Shown: positions 53,795 to 63,243 of the stretch, one piece after another
Numbering within the stretch: position 1 is the first letter of the stretch
Layout: the number at the start of each line of letters is the position of its first letter
DNA from: an uncultured Pontibacter sp.
Lineage (GTDB): Bacteria > Bacteroidota > Bacteroidia > Cytophagales > Hymenobacteraceae
DNA: 64,000 bases
Direction: 5' to 3'
Assembly (NCBI RefSeq): GCF_947495565.1
Contig: NZ_CANLZM010000014.1
Span: 59,527 to 123,526, forward strand
The notes under the pieces: generated by a model
What the model saw: only the letters and a program-made list of their open reading frames with translations
Databases searched by the model: none
Told to the model about the DNA's origin: nothing
Position numbers and translations under genes: made by a program

Positions 53795-54535
53795 ATGAAA
53801 ATAGGAAACAATCTTACTATCGAAATTCTGAGCTACCTAGAGCAGTTTGGCTTATATGGATCTGGCAAATTCCATAACCTAGCTGCCGTTGTAAGAGCTT
53901 TTGACTACGATCTTCTGAAAAGCATTTTGGATGATCTTCAGGAGGAAGGGTACATAAAGTATTGCGGAGGAGAATTATTACCTCTTCCCTTTGAAGAAAA
54001 AGATTTCGAATTCATAGATATTGATATTCCTCCTCTTCACCGATACATGTACACAAATTTTCAAGGGAAAATTACTCCCAAGGGTGCTGATTTGCTTAAA
54101 AGCTTATTAGAGGTGAATCCTTCAGGCGCATCAATACCCTGCTTCCCAAATGCACAGAAGAACTTAAAGCAGGAAATACTGGAATATTTGGACGAATTCT
54201 ATGGTGATGGTAAAGATTATTCTCTGGAGCACCTGTTTTTAAATGTTGATAATAATCATAGAGACTCTATTTTAAGGAGCCTGAAAGAAGACGGATTCAT
54301 AGATTATAGAGGCGGCCGGCTTTTTTGCGTAGGGTGGGAAAACCTTACTCCAGAAGATATTGTTAAAAATACTCCGCCTATTTTGGGAAGGATGAAGAGG
54401 AAAGGTAAGGAATACCTCAGATCTTTGAAAACTGAGCAAGCAGAGATTGTAGTTCGTGACTCTAATCAAAACATCTTTATAGTGAATTCCCCTTTTGCAA
54501 AAGTAAATACAGGTCATAATCTAGGTCCAAAGTAG
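53795..54535 (+). CDS. Winged-helix array protein 2, with two winged helices
   Basis: About 246 residues from ATG 53795 (frame open to 53768). Two winged-helix units follow each other (LTIEILSYLEQFGLYGSG and LKQEILEYLDEFYGDGKDY), each ending in a KG-containing strand (ITPKGADLL, KRKGKEYL). The Asn/Ser strand motif SNQNIFIVNSPFAKVN closes the protein; the helical and hydrophobic C-terminus of protein 1 is absent. The duplication implies expansion within the array. Confidence 0.7.
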   Translation: MKIGNNLTIEILSYLEQFGLYGSGKFHNLAAVVRAFDYDLLKSILDDLQEEGYIKYCGGELLPLPFEEKDFEFIDIDIPPLHRYMYTNFQGKITPKGADLLKSLLEVNPSGASIPCFPNAQKNLKQEILEYLDEFYGDGKDYSLEHLFLNVDNNHRDSILRSLKEDGFIDYRGGRLFCVGWENLTPEDIVKNTPPILGRMKRKGKEYLRSLKTEQAEIVVRDSNQNIFIVNSPFAKVNTGHNLGPK

Positions 54536-54546
54536 CATGATATATA

Positions 54547-55196
54547 ATGGTTGAAAGAAGTAATCAATTTTTAGAAACACTATTATATTTAGAGCAATTC
54601 TATGGGGATGGAGAGTTGCACTTATTAGAGGAGTTTTTTGAAGGCGTTCCTAAAAAAGCTAAAGAAAATGTGCTTTATGACCTCTATAAAGATGGGTTTA
54701 TTTTAACTGAAGGAGGGATGACAACTGGAGGCCCAGTATTCATGACACTTTATCAGGATGGATCATCAAGAAACATTGACCTACCTATAAATATCACCCT
54801 CTAAAAGGGCGCATTACAAGAACAGGTATAGACTATCTAACTAATCTAATAAAGATGAATCAAGAAGGACAAAATAAAGGAGGCGTAAACATAAGCGGGG
54901 TCTCCGGCTCTAGTATCATAGTTGGTTCACCGCATGCTAGTATTACCGTTAATAACTCACCAGATCAGTTAGACCAGGTAAATCTGATTATCGATAATCT
55001 TAAGTCCGATTCTAACCTGAAGGATATGGAGCGAATGGAGATGTTGGAGTTGATGATCGAGTTGAAAAGTGAGCTTAGAAGAGGTCCGGTAACAGATCAG
55101 AGTCTTATTGAGCGAATAGCTACAGTTGGTTCTGGTATAGCTACGGTAGCGACTTATTTGCGTCCCTTACTACTTGGTTTCGGAGTTGTAATATAA
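54547..55196 (+). pseudogene. Winged-helix array protein 3, frameshifted
   Basis: The first part (54547-54804) is a winged helix (FLETLLYLEQFYGDGELHLLE). At about 54785 the frame changes: the third frame reads YHPLKGRITRTGIDYLTNL, matching VPLNGMLTFKGAEYLSKQL of protein 1, and continues without stop to 55196 with GSSIIVGSPHASITV, MLELMIELKSELRRG and TYLRPLLLGFG. So a single gene has lost one base, or uses a frameshift. The second part retains an ATG at 54855. Confidence 0.7.
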
Positions 55197-55254
55197 GCTC
55201 TTTAGCTACAAAAACATCCTATTCTGTGCCGATATTAGTTTAAAGTATAGTAAC

Positions 55255-55667
55255 ATGAGCAATATAAACCTATACGATCGTATTCTGCTTTATCTACGGC
55301 GGTACTATGGCGATGGCCAATTATATCCTGTTGCCGGAGTGTTTATCGATGTGGAACGCAAAACACAGGTAGCCATACTACAGGAGCTTCAGGATGCTGG
55401 TCTGGTTGTATTTGAGGGGGCGATACAATTCAAAGCAACAATAGTTAAGAGAGAGATGGCTGCAATCTATCAACAAGAAAGAGTTATTCTCATATCAAGC
55501 CTTTAATGGCTAAGCTCACTTTTAAGGGTAATGATCACCTGAACAGACATACAATGCAAGCTTCGTCTGTACATATCAGCAATGTGGATGGTTCTAACAT
55601 CATAGTTCAATCAGAGCACTCTGTCATAGATGCTAATGTAGACCAAGCAACACCAAGGATACCCTAG
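55255..55667 (+). pseudogene. Winged-helix array protein 4, frameshifted and shortened
   Basis: The first part (55255-55506) is a winged helix (YDRILLYLRRYYGDGQLYPV). The stop at 55504-55506 overlaps an ATG at 55506 that opens a second frame to 55667 starting KLTFKGNDHLNRH and containing VDGSNIIVQSEHSVIDANV, matching the continuation in protein 1. The helical C-terminus is missing. It is a decaying or a two-cistron copy. Confidence 0.65.
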
Positions 55668-55701
55668 ACTTAGATCTAATAAAATTAAAATTAATACAGC
55701 C

Positions 55702-55962
55702 ATGATCAGCCCTATACTTGTTCACCTATTACACTTTAACGATTTAGAATTTCACAACATTGACAACATAAAAAGAAATCATGATATAAGTGATAGCCAA
55801 GTTATGGAACTTGAAGATGATGGGTATATTGAACTTCCTTTTATTCCTGTTTTCAACAATCCAGGTGAGTTGCCTGCTGAAGAGGAGCAAGGTGCACGAC
55901 TTACTACTGAAGGCAAATACTTTGTCTTATCACGCATGATTATGAAAGCCATCAAGAGGTAA
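55702..55962 (+). CDS. Winged-helix array protein 5, minimal member
   Basis: 86 residues: SPILVHLLHFNDLEFHNI followed by VMELEDDGYIEL and TTEGKYFV is a bare winged helix without strand motif or tail. It closes the array. The similarity to the other four is weaker but follows the same pattern and spacing. Confidence 0.55.
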   Translation: MISPILVHLLHFNDLEFHNIDNIKRNHDISDSQVMELEDDGYIELPFIPVFNNPGELPAEEEQGARLTTEGKYFVLSRMIMKAIKR

Positions 55963-55980
55963 GAAGTACTGCACTTCAGC

Positions 55981-56220
55981 GTGCATAACGGAGTGAACAT
56001 TGCCTCGGTCGATTTGAACCCATATGTATATGGCACAGACAATGAAGGGTACTTTGTCTGGGGATTACTTTCCCAGAACAGCAGGCCTTACCAGGTGTAT
56101 CTTCTCAATATTGCCAAAGCTACAGAGTCACTTGCTCATTATGAGTTGGTGCAACTGAAGTATGAGCAAAGGGCAAATGAAAATATTATAGAAAAGGGGA
56201 GGAGTGTAACATTAAAATAA
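55981..56220 (+). CDS. Short orphan fragment, possibly WYL-like
   Basis: 79 codons if started at GTG or a similar codon near 55981 (reading HNGVNIASVDLNPYVYGTD and GYFVWGLLSQNSRPYQVYLL). The pattern strand-aromatic-strand recalls the WYL domain, but it is too short to decide. It may be the remains of a larger gene. Confidence 0.35.
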   Translation: MHNGVNIASVDLNPYVYGTDNEGYFVWGLLSQNSRPYQVYLLNIAKATESLAHYELVQLKYEQRANENIIEKGRSVTLK

Positions 56221-56587
56221 GCGAATTAAAGTAAACCGATATTTCTGGAAAGAACAAGTTGTTTAAAAAGATTCAGAATCTATCCATTAAGAAGACATCT
56301 ACTAGTATGTTTAAAGGCTTTTTGAACACTATCGCCCGCTTCTAGAAATTTGAGAAATACCGCAGCATGTCATATTCAAGGGGTTTGAAAAGGCCTCTTA
56401 CCATTAGTTTCAGATGTAAATATTCGAGTACCTGCAGCATAAGATCAACAACTCCTGCAAGCATATCAAAAACTGATGAGCTTCCTGAAGTGGTGTGATG
56501 ATGTGCTGAAGGAAGAGCTGAATTCATTGCTCGAACCTACTACCTTTGACTAAGCGTTGACAGTAGTCATTACGATATACTAATGTA
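56221..56587. other. Non-coding stretch with traces of decay
   Basis: 367 bases with many stops in all plus-strand frames. Short readable pieces (YSRGLKRPLT) suggest dead coding sequence, but the family cannot be named. Confidence 0.4.
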
Positions 56588-57633
56588 ATGAAAGAAGTAC
56601 AGGATGATTCGCTGATCATTACGGACATTGCGCAGCTTATTAACCGCAGCCGGGAACAGTAGCTCTTACGGTTAATGCAGAGATTACCCTGCTTTACTGG
56701 TTGGTTAGCAGACGTATTAATGATGAGATTCTGAAAAACAGCCGAGCAGCATACGGTAAGCAAATTGTCGCTACCTTAGCCCGACAGATAACGCAGGAAT
56801 ATGGCTCTGGCTGGAGCGAAAAACAGCTGTTACATTGTGTCTAATTCGCCGAATTTTTCAAATATGAGTAGATTGTCAACGCATTGCGTATACAATTGAC
56901 TTGGAGGCATCTCCAGACCATCATGTACCTGGACGATGAACTGAAGCGAAGTTTTTATATTGAAGTGTATAGGCTAGAGAAATGGAGCTCACGCACGCTG
57001 CAAGACCGGATAAAATCCATGCTCTATGTGCGCACTGCTATCTCCAAGCTGCCGGAAGTTACTATTCAAAATGACCTGCTGCAACTACAGGAATCGAGCA
57101 AGCTTACGCCTGATCTGGTTTTCCGGGACCCATATTTGTTAGATTTCCTCGGGCTGGCAGACACCTATTCCTAGAAGGACTTATAAGGTTCTATTTTAGC
57201 AGAGTTGCAACACTTCATCATTGAGCTTGGTAGTGACTTTGCCTTCTTAGCCCGTCAAAAGCGGAACACTATTGGCAACCGGGATTACTACATTGACCAT
57301 CTCTTCTACCATCGACGGTTGAAATCCTTAATGGCTATTGAGCTAAAAATTGTCTAGTTTGAGGCAGCTTATAAAGGACAAATGGAACTCTATCTACCGT
57401 ATCTTCACAAGTACAAAGTGGTAGAAGGGGGAAACTTGCCCATAGGTCTGATTCTCTGCTCAGGAAAGAATGAGGAACACGAAAAGCTTTTACAGTCGGA
57501 TAAAAGTAACATACGGGTAGTTGATTATCTAATGCAGTTCCCTCCTAGAGAGTTACTTCAAGCGAAGCTACATCATTCTATTGAGATTGCCAGAAACAGG
57601 CTTTTAAAAGATAAAGAATATTGCTACAGCTAA
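56588..57633 (+). pseudogene. Decayed DUF1016/YhcG-family PDDEXK nuclease
   Basis: The pieces ITDIAQLINRSRE, TVNAEITLLYWLV, YGKQIVATLARQITQEYG, MYLDDELKRSFYIE, LTPDLVFRDPY, DFAFLARQKR, FYHRRLKSLMAIELKI and LPIGLILCSGKNEEH are the conserved order of DUF1016 proteins, whose PD-(D/E)xK active site lies in the last third. A frameshift occurs near 56658, and in-frame stops lie at 56842, 56869, 57172, 57184 and 57355. It is clearly inactive. Confidence 0.85.
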
Positions 57634-57651
57634 TTTACAATGTTATTCGCA

Positions 57652-58353
57652 CTAAAAGATATCTCTTGTATCTGTGATTAGTTTTAAATCCCTAAACACT
57701 CCTTTATTATACGCGATACGATTTGCTTTAACTGCTATAGAAAAGAAATTATTCCCATGGGATACCATTCTGAGTTTCTGCTGGCTGTTCTTAGTAAAGT
57801 TTAATTTACCCTCAGCCACTTCATTAAGACTTGTAATCAAATTGGCATCTAGATTAAAATCCGTTTCGATTTCAACTACTAAGTTTTTTGCGAAAACGAT
57901 GCCCGTAATAACTAAAATGTTGTTACGATTCGCATTCTTTAACAAAGGAGGGTTGATATGTTTGAAATCCGCATTAGTAAGAAAATTCGCTACTTCACCA
58001 ACAGCTACCTCCTTGGTAATTGCGTTATCATAGCTTATCGTGACTTTTTTACCTGTTTTCAATTTGGACGATAATTCAAATGTCCCTAATCCCAAGGACT
58101 TCAGAATTTCCTCTAGTAGGGTGATGCCAATGTTAAAGCTATAGTCATCTTTTTTAGTTGAGTTCACATTTAACGCTTGGTTTTCAAATTCTGATAATTC
58201 AATATCACTTTTAAAGGCATGATTTATATCAAGATAATAAATGTCAGCACGGTTTAATCCTTTCTTTAGCCATAATTGTAAAGGTTTATGATTTCTTACG
58301 GGACCATCAATAAGGTCATATCCTTGTTTTTTTAGATAGGTAGTAAGCTTCAT
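57652..58353 (-). CDS. Bacterial gasdermin (bGSDM), pore-forming effector
   Basis: 233 residues. The start MKLTTYLKKQGYDLIDG, the pattern FNIGITLLEEILKSLGLG, KKVTISYDNAITKEVAV, EVANFLTNADF, ILVITGIVFAKNLVVEIE, EVAEGKLNF and FSIAVKANRIAYNKG follow the bacterial gasdermin family. In known members a protease cuts off the last about 20 residues, and the freed N-terminal domain assembles into large membrane pores and kills the cell. A CHAT protease is two genes upstream. The protein has no cysteine, so the N-terminal lipidation known from some relatives is absent. The gap to the hydrolase gene is 166 bases. Confidence 0.75.
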   Translation of the reverse strand: MKLTTYLKKQGYDLIDGPVRNHKPLQLWLKKGLNRADIYYLDINHAFKSDIELSEFENQALNVNSTKKDDYSFNIGITLLEEILKSLGLGTFELSSKLKTGKKVTISYDNAITKEVAVGEVANFLTNADFKHINPPLLKNANRNNILVITGIVFAKNLVVEIETDFNLDANLITSLNEVAEGKLNFTKNSQQKLRMVSHGNNFFSIAVKANRIAYNKGVFRDLKLITDTRDIF

Positions 58354-58519
58354 ATTATAACATTTTAGTTACTATTAATAGTTTATCCCCAGATGGCCTT
58401 TTCAGCTGACGCTGTTTTATATTATTTTAGTACTATATGACTAGCAATTCCATAGGCTTAGTTATGTTGACTCGTAAATTGTATGGCGTAACTTATAGAT
58501 GTATCCGTCAACAGTTTAT

Positions 58520-59665
58520 TTATGATACTAATGTTTGGTGAAGTGCATGTTTTAATTCTTCAGTCTTCCAATAAATGGAATGTGTCCATCCTTTCTCCTC
58601 TAAAATCGAAGATAAGGGGTCTACTACGGGGATATCTAGGGGAGAAGTACCGTTATGTAGTTTGAAGACAGTGCTGGCAGTGAAGGCTAGGACATCCATT
58701 GCATCCCATAAATTTGTCCATTTATCAATTGTTTCAGGAAGCATAACTTTGTGTCCTTTTTGATACACAGCCAGCTCAGTACGCTGATCAACAATATGAA
58801 AGAAAGCTGGTTGGCTCCCAAAAGTAGTTAGAGACTTTAGGAAAAGTCGTTTAGAGTCATCCTTGGATCGGATAGCTGAGTCGAATAAAATAAGTCCTCC
58901 AAGGCTGTGTCCAATAGCATTTATAGGCTTTGATGATGTTCCATATCCAGATGCATGCTCCTCAAGCACATCCCATATTCTTTTTTGAATCAAATCCTTA
59001 TTTCCATGGTATACAAATACATCCCCAAAAAATTGAGAAAAAGGGTGTACCACAGCGCTACGGAACTTTTGGTTCAATACGCCTAAGCTGTTGCCAATAA
59101 CTTTGCCTAGCATTTCGTCTATACTTTTAATCACACGGCGAATTGGGTTTTCTTTTTGTCCGCGTGTTGAGTATAAAGGTGTATCATTATAATCGGATCC
59201 AAAATTGATTTCTTCGGAAGCGGCTAAAACTGCTTCATGCAAACTGCTGAGCACATCTTCATCATCAACATATTGCAGTATCCTAGTTTCCTCCAAAGCC
59301 TCAGCGACAACATTCACTAATAATCTATTCTTCTGACTGTTACTTCTTCTTACTGCAATTTTTGGTTTGGTTTCCACAATGATTGTTGCTCGCTGTTTAT
59401 TGCTTAGCATTCCATGTCCCAAGTCACCTCGAATTGGTGTAGGTATATGATCTTCAATAGCACGTACTGTCCATTTTCCGTCTATCAGGATCGGAAGGCA
59501 ATCACTGATATCTTGGGATTTGCCACCTAGGTTTCCCCAAAATACAGGAATCAATTTCCATTTAGGGTCAATCTGTTTTTGCAGTTCCTCAACGCTTTTT
59601 AAAAAAGGTTCAGCGGTGTGATTAGCTACACCATGGACGATTAATACAGGCTCAGGCATTTTCAA
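58520..59665 (-). CDS. Alpha/beta hydrolase, lipase-like
   Basis: 381 residues. VLIVHGVAN near 7, the nucleophile elbow GHSLGGLILF near 250 (Ser in GxSxG) and a C-terminal His region (TEELKHALHQ or HSIYWK). The length and the long insertion between strand 1 and the elbow are typical of hydrolases in defence loci. It overlaps the CHAT gene by 14 bases, so it is co-expressed with it. It may act on membrane lipids together with the gasdermin, which is inference. Confidence 0.75.
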   Translation of the reverse strand: MKMPEPVLIVHGVANHTAEPFLKSVEELQKQIDPKWKLIPVFWGNLGGKSQDISDCLPILIDGKWTVRAIEDHIPTPIRGDLGHGMLSNKQRATIIVETKPKIAVRRSNSQKNRLLVNVVAEALEETRILQYVDDEDVLSSLHEAVLAASEEINFGSDYNDTPLYSTRGQKENPIRRVIKSIDEMLGKVIGNSLGVLNQKFRSAVVHPFSQFFGDVFVYHGNKDLIQKRIWDVLEEHASGYGTSSKPINAIGHSLGGLILFDSAIRSKDDSKRLFLKSLTTFGSQPAFFHIVDQRTELAVYQKGHKVMLPETIDKWTNLWDAMDVLAFTASTVFKLHNGTSPLDIPVVDPLSSILEEKGWTHSIYWKTEELKHALHQTLVS

Positions 59666-61658
59666 TTTTTGCTAAAGGGTTTCCATATAAAGTATAGGCT
59701 AGTCGGGTGGGATCACCAGGGTTATTTGCTGATATAGCACTTCGCCCGGCTGACATTGCCTCGCCTAAAGTGCTTCCTCCAAACAGTTTTTCATAAAAGG
59801 CATAGGCAAATTCTGGTGCACTCTGATCCCTTATTTCCCAAAGACTTCCAACAAAGGAGCCTGCACCGGAATATAAATACCGGTCTGCCCATGAAGACAT
59901 TTCTGTGAAAAGAGGTGCCCTACCCGCAGAAGTGCAAGCATTCATAAATACAAGAGGAGAGGCATCCTTGTATTTGTTATGCCCTATATTACCCATAAAT
60001 ACCAGATCAAATTTTGAATTGCCAAAAGGTATATTAGAAGCACTAGCATCATCTGTTGTCAAATTGTTATGGGAGGCAAAATGCAACAATCCAAAGTTTC
60101 CTTTTTCTAATAATTTCAGAAGCTCACTAATATCTTCTACAATCTGAGCTTTAGGAAAAATAACCTTTAGTTTATTTATTTCATTAGCGGTGTGAGTTGG
60201 AGAGCCCTTTGGGTGGACTAATACTGGGTGCACGATCTTTAATTTATAAGGAGCAGAAGGACCATAGCGCCAACGGGCAACGCCAGCAACTTCTGCAAGG
60301 AAGTAACCATCTCCTCCTTTTGGAGAAGTAATATACAGTAGTTCCCACGGCATGGCATCTCCATCGCACAAGATGTTCATCCGGTTTATTTGATCTCGGA
60401 GTTCCCATAAAGCATCATGCATTTCGAGCGGCATTAAATATTGCGCCATAAAAGTTCCAAGACCACGTAGCCAATAGTATTGATCCGCTGGGTTTAAACC
60501 GTTCAGATTTCTTGCATTAGCGTTCAAGCTGCTTAACAAATTATGATACTGTGTTTGGTTAGGGCCAGTCAGAGATTGACTGTAGGTTGGTTTCAATGTA
60601 CCCAGTGTATCTCCTCTTAATTGAAAGCGATACCGATTCAGTTCTCTTTCATAAATGATTTCGAGTGTATACTCACCCTTCTCTGGGGGCCGCATATTAA
60701 CCTCCGACTTTTCAATAGGTAGATCGGTCGCAATTGTGTCTACTTCAATATAAAGTGTAAGGCCCGCAACATGAGCAGAAGAGTTCCAAGCCATGATTTC
60801 TAAGCGGTGTCTTCCGGAATTAGTTGCTTTCAATTGGAACAATAGAGGTGAAGAGTCTCCACTGACTGGAACATCCAGTATATGCATACTGCCGTCAAGA
60901 AATTCTACGCCCGATCCATGTACGCTAATAGTTATTTTTCCTGCAATGGGTGGAAAAGGGGTATCGCTAGATCCTGGTTCTAGCGAAGGCTTAACTCCCG
61001 CTACTTGAATTACAAGAGGGAAAGTTTCGCCGAGCTCCACCTGTTGCTTGGTTTTGGCTGTTAAATAGCGTTGAGATTTAGCATTTTTAGTCCCGGGTGT
61101 TTTTTTATTTGAACGGGTATTTTGTGGTTTGGTACTATTGTCGTCCATCTTACTCTTTCCGGATGGCTTTAAGATCCCTTTTCCAGATTCTCTTTTAAAT
61201 CCAAGAACTTCTTTATTTTCATATCCATGCTGATTCGAATTGTATGCATGTGCTTTAGCCGATTCTGCACAACTTAAGACTTTGCTGCTAAGCTCATATA
61301 AATTTGCAGGGTTAACCTGCAGATGCTTAGGTATTAGGCCGCCGTCAAATACATCTCCTGGAGATCTTACGTTCTCAATTTTAAGTGATACATTTTGATT
61401 ACCTTGTGCTAGCAAATGGGCCTGTTTGAGAAATATTTGCCCTAAATCCCCTGAAGGTCCTTCTAAAGTTTGATTAATCAACAAGTCAGCAATTGTGGGT
61501 GCGCTTGAACTTGAACTTGATTGTTGAAGATTGTCCATTAATAGCCGTATCTTATATTCATAATCCTCCCAATCTGTTCCAAGACTCGCTTGCAAAAGGG
61601 GCATATTTGCTGCTAATATTTTAAGGAAAAAGGTCCGATAATCATCTGTATTGTTCAT
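59652..61658 (-). CDS. CHAT-domain (caspase-like) protease
   Basis: 668 residues. The C-terminal about 250 residues form a CHAT domain: YFLAEVAGVARWRYG, catalytic His in LLHFASHNNLT near 528 and catalytic Cys in VFMNACTSAGRA near 575, then GSLWEIRDQSAPEFAYAFYE. The N-terminal half has a P/K/S-rich linker and a beta-sandwich (ITISVHGSGVEFLDG) that could sense infection. CHAT proteases activate bacterial gasdermins by cleavage near the C-terminus. It is the first gene of the cluster. Confidence 0.85.
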   Translation of the reverse strand: MNNTDDYRTFFLKILAANMPLLQASLGTDWEDYEYKIRLLMDNLQQSSSSSSAPTIADLLINQTLEGPSGDLGQIFLKQAHLLAQGNQNVSLKIENVRSPGDVFDGGLIPKHLQVNPANLYELSSKVLSCAESAKAHAYNSNQHGYENKEVLGFKRESGKGILKPSGKSKMDDNSTKPQNTRSNKKTPGTKNAKSQRYLTAKTKQQVELGETFPLVIQVAGVKPSLEPGSSDTPFPPIAGKITISVHGSGVEFLDGSMHILDVPVSGDSSPLLFQLKATNSGRHRLEIMAWNSSAHVAGLTLYIEVDTIATDLPIEKSEVNMRPPEKGEYTLEIIYERELNRYRFQLRGDTLGTLKPTYSQSLTGPNQTQYHNLLSSLNANARNLNGLNPADQYYWLRGLGTFMAQYLMPLEMHDALWELRDQINRMNILCDGDAMPWELLYITSPKGGDGYFLAEVAGVARWRYGPSAPYKLKIVHPVLVHPKGSPTHTANEINKLKVIFPKAQIVEDISELLKLLEKGNFGLLHFASHNNLTTDDASASNIPFGNSKFDLVFMGNIGHNKYKDASPLVFMNACTSAGRAPLFTEMSSWADRYLYSGAGSFVGSLWEIRDQSAPEFAYAFYEKLFGGSTLGEAMSAGRSAISANNPGDPTRLAYTLYGNPLAKIENA

Positions 61659-61709
61659 AAGCTAATTGCTGATAATAAGAAACTTATTGATTGGCAAAAC
61701 ATTGACGCG

Positions 61710-61752
61710 AATTCATATACTATACAATAATAAATTGTATAGTATATGAATT
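61710..61752. promoter_or_regulatory. Perfect 19-bp inverted repeat upstream of the CHAT gene
   Basis: Arms 61710-61728 (aattcatatactatacaat) and 61734-61752 are perfectly complementary with a 5-base centre. It is 51 bases upstream of the CHAT start. The AT-rich arms and lack of a T-run argue for an operator rather than a terminator. Confidence 0.7.
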
Positions 61753-62355
61753 AAATAACAAAAAGTTGCATAAAAAGCAAAAAAATATTAGATATATTAC
61801 AATAAGTCAAATATGAATTATAATAATTTTGTTATGTGTTTAAACCATCTTACCCCAAGACTTAGTAAAATAAGCATCCGTGTAGCTACTTTCCTGCTAC
61901 AGTTTTATCTCTTTTGTCTTCCCCTCCTGAAAAAAGAGCTAGTCCATGGGAATTTTGTGAGGATGCAATTCGATCCGCTTGCTCAACTGTTCTTTATAAA
62001 GACGTGGTAGTCAATTATTTTTAACCCTTAAATAGCAGTAGCTTCTGAATTGTTATATTAAATGAATTATCTACAATTAATTGGAGATAATAGGAGACGG
62101 TATTATTATATTTATTTTAAAGGTAATTCACCTCAACATAGTATATGGGTAGCATTCTTATTTTATGAATTCCGAAGTCTATGCCATACTATTCTCTCTG
62201 TTTCAATTAAACAGTATCATAATACCGGTCTAGTATGGAAGCAGATTTCAGCTATTATCAGTAGTGGCGAATACCATTTTCCTGAAAATTTTTCTTTATA
62301 GATAGCCTATCGATTTTGAATATGCATTCGACAGTAGTCAGGAAATATTACTTCT
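61753..62355. other. AT-rich intergenic region between the DUF4238 gene and the gasdermin cluster
   Basis: 603 bases. Short frames at 61813 and 62062 on the plus strand show no motif, and their composition matches the non-coding surroundings. I see no supported gene. Confidence 0.5.
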
Positions 62356-63243
62356 TTAATTAGATTCTGCCCTATAACTTAAATATGTCGGGCAGATTAA
62401 AAAGTTATGCATGCTCGAGTTGATTTCTTTAACAAGGTTTATAAACTCTTCATCATTAAGCACATTTAAAACTGGATAGATTTTTCTTGGATAAAGTTTC
62501 CTAAGCGGATTTGAATTATTAGTAGCTTGCTTAAAGTGGAAGTATGCCAAGTATTTGGGTGAAAGGGGTAAATATATTTCGGAGTTTATTCCAAACATCT
62601 CCATTCCAACCCATTCATTTTTAAGGAGGACAGGGTTATCAGATGTAAACCATTCACGGCAGTCAGGACTTTCCAGAATAACTACATCATAGTGTTGAGT
62701 TCTATGAAAGATAAAATCAGTAAAAAAAAGTAATACTTCGTTTACCAAACTCTCAGTTACATTAGAGTAGACTAAACTGTAATACAAATCGGTTTTATCC
62801 AATTGTAAGTATTCTTCATAACTCTGGGTATGATGGGCAAGAATATCCCTTATAAAATATGGCTTATTCTTATGTTGAAGAAAGCCTCTTATATAATCTC
62901 TCCAATAATCGCTCCTGCAAATAAAGTTTGGTACTAACTGAACCAGTATAGCATGACTCTTGAATGAAATTGCTTCACCGGATTCAAGTTCAGATATTAT
63001 CTGATTATATTCAGTTTCTAGTGCGCAATTAAGGCTTTCAAATAACCTGATTACAATACTGTTATGATGAGTAATGTCAAAAATGTTAGTCTCAGCAGTA
63101 AAACTTTTAATGCTTTTCTGCCTTGTAAAATTTTCGCCCCTGCTTAGTACACTTACTTTCCATTGAGTTCCCTGTAAGTAGCCAAACTGTTTTAGGTATA
63201 CTTGTGGGATCTTATGCTGATCTTGTTTCTCAGGTTTTAGCAT
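62356..63243 (-). CDS. DUF4238 protein
   Basis: 295 residues. HKIPQVYLKQFGY at the start and WFTSDNPVLL near 205 with YLPLSPKYLAYF near 230 are the DUF4238 hallmarks. The family has no firm function but is frequent in defence islands. It lies upstream of the gasdermin cluster on the same strand, separated by a long gap, so it has its own promoter. Confidence 0.8.
   Translation of the reverse strand: MLKPEKQDQHKIPQVYLKQFGYLQGTQWKVSVLSRGENFTRQKSIKSFTAETNIFDITHHNSIVIRLFESLNCALETEYNQIISELESGEAISFKSHAILVQLVPNFICRSDYWRDYIRGFLQHKNKPYFIRDILAHHTQSYEEYLQLDKTDLYYSLVYSNVTESLVNEVLLFFTDFIFHRTQHYDVVILESPDCREWFTSDNPVLLKNEWVGMEMFGINSEIYLPLSPKYLAYFHFKQATNNSNPLRKLYPRKIYPVLNVLNDEEFINLVKEINSSMHNFLICPTYLSYRAESN

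Noticed and set aside
54547..54804. Array protein 3 as an independent 85-residue gene
   Set aside because: The next frame continues the homology to array protein 1 without a gap, so a frameshifted single gene explains the data better.
61813..62301. Two short plus-strand frames (65 and 79 codons) between the CHAT gene and DUF4238
   Set aside because: They look like AT-rich chance frames; no coupling, motif or start context.
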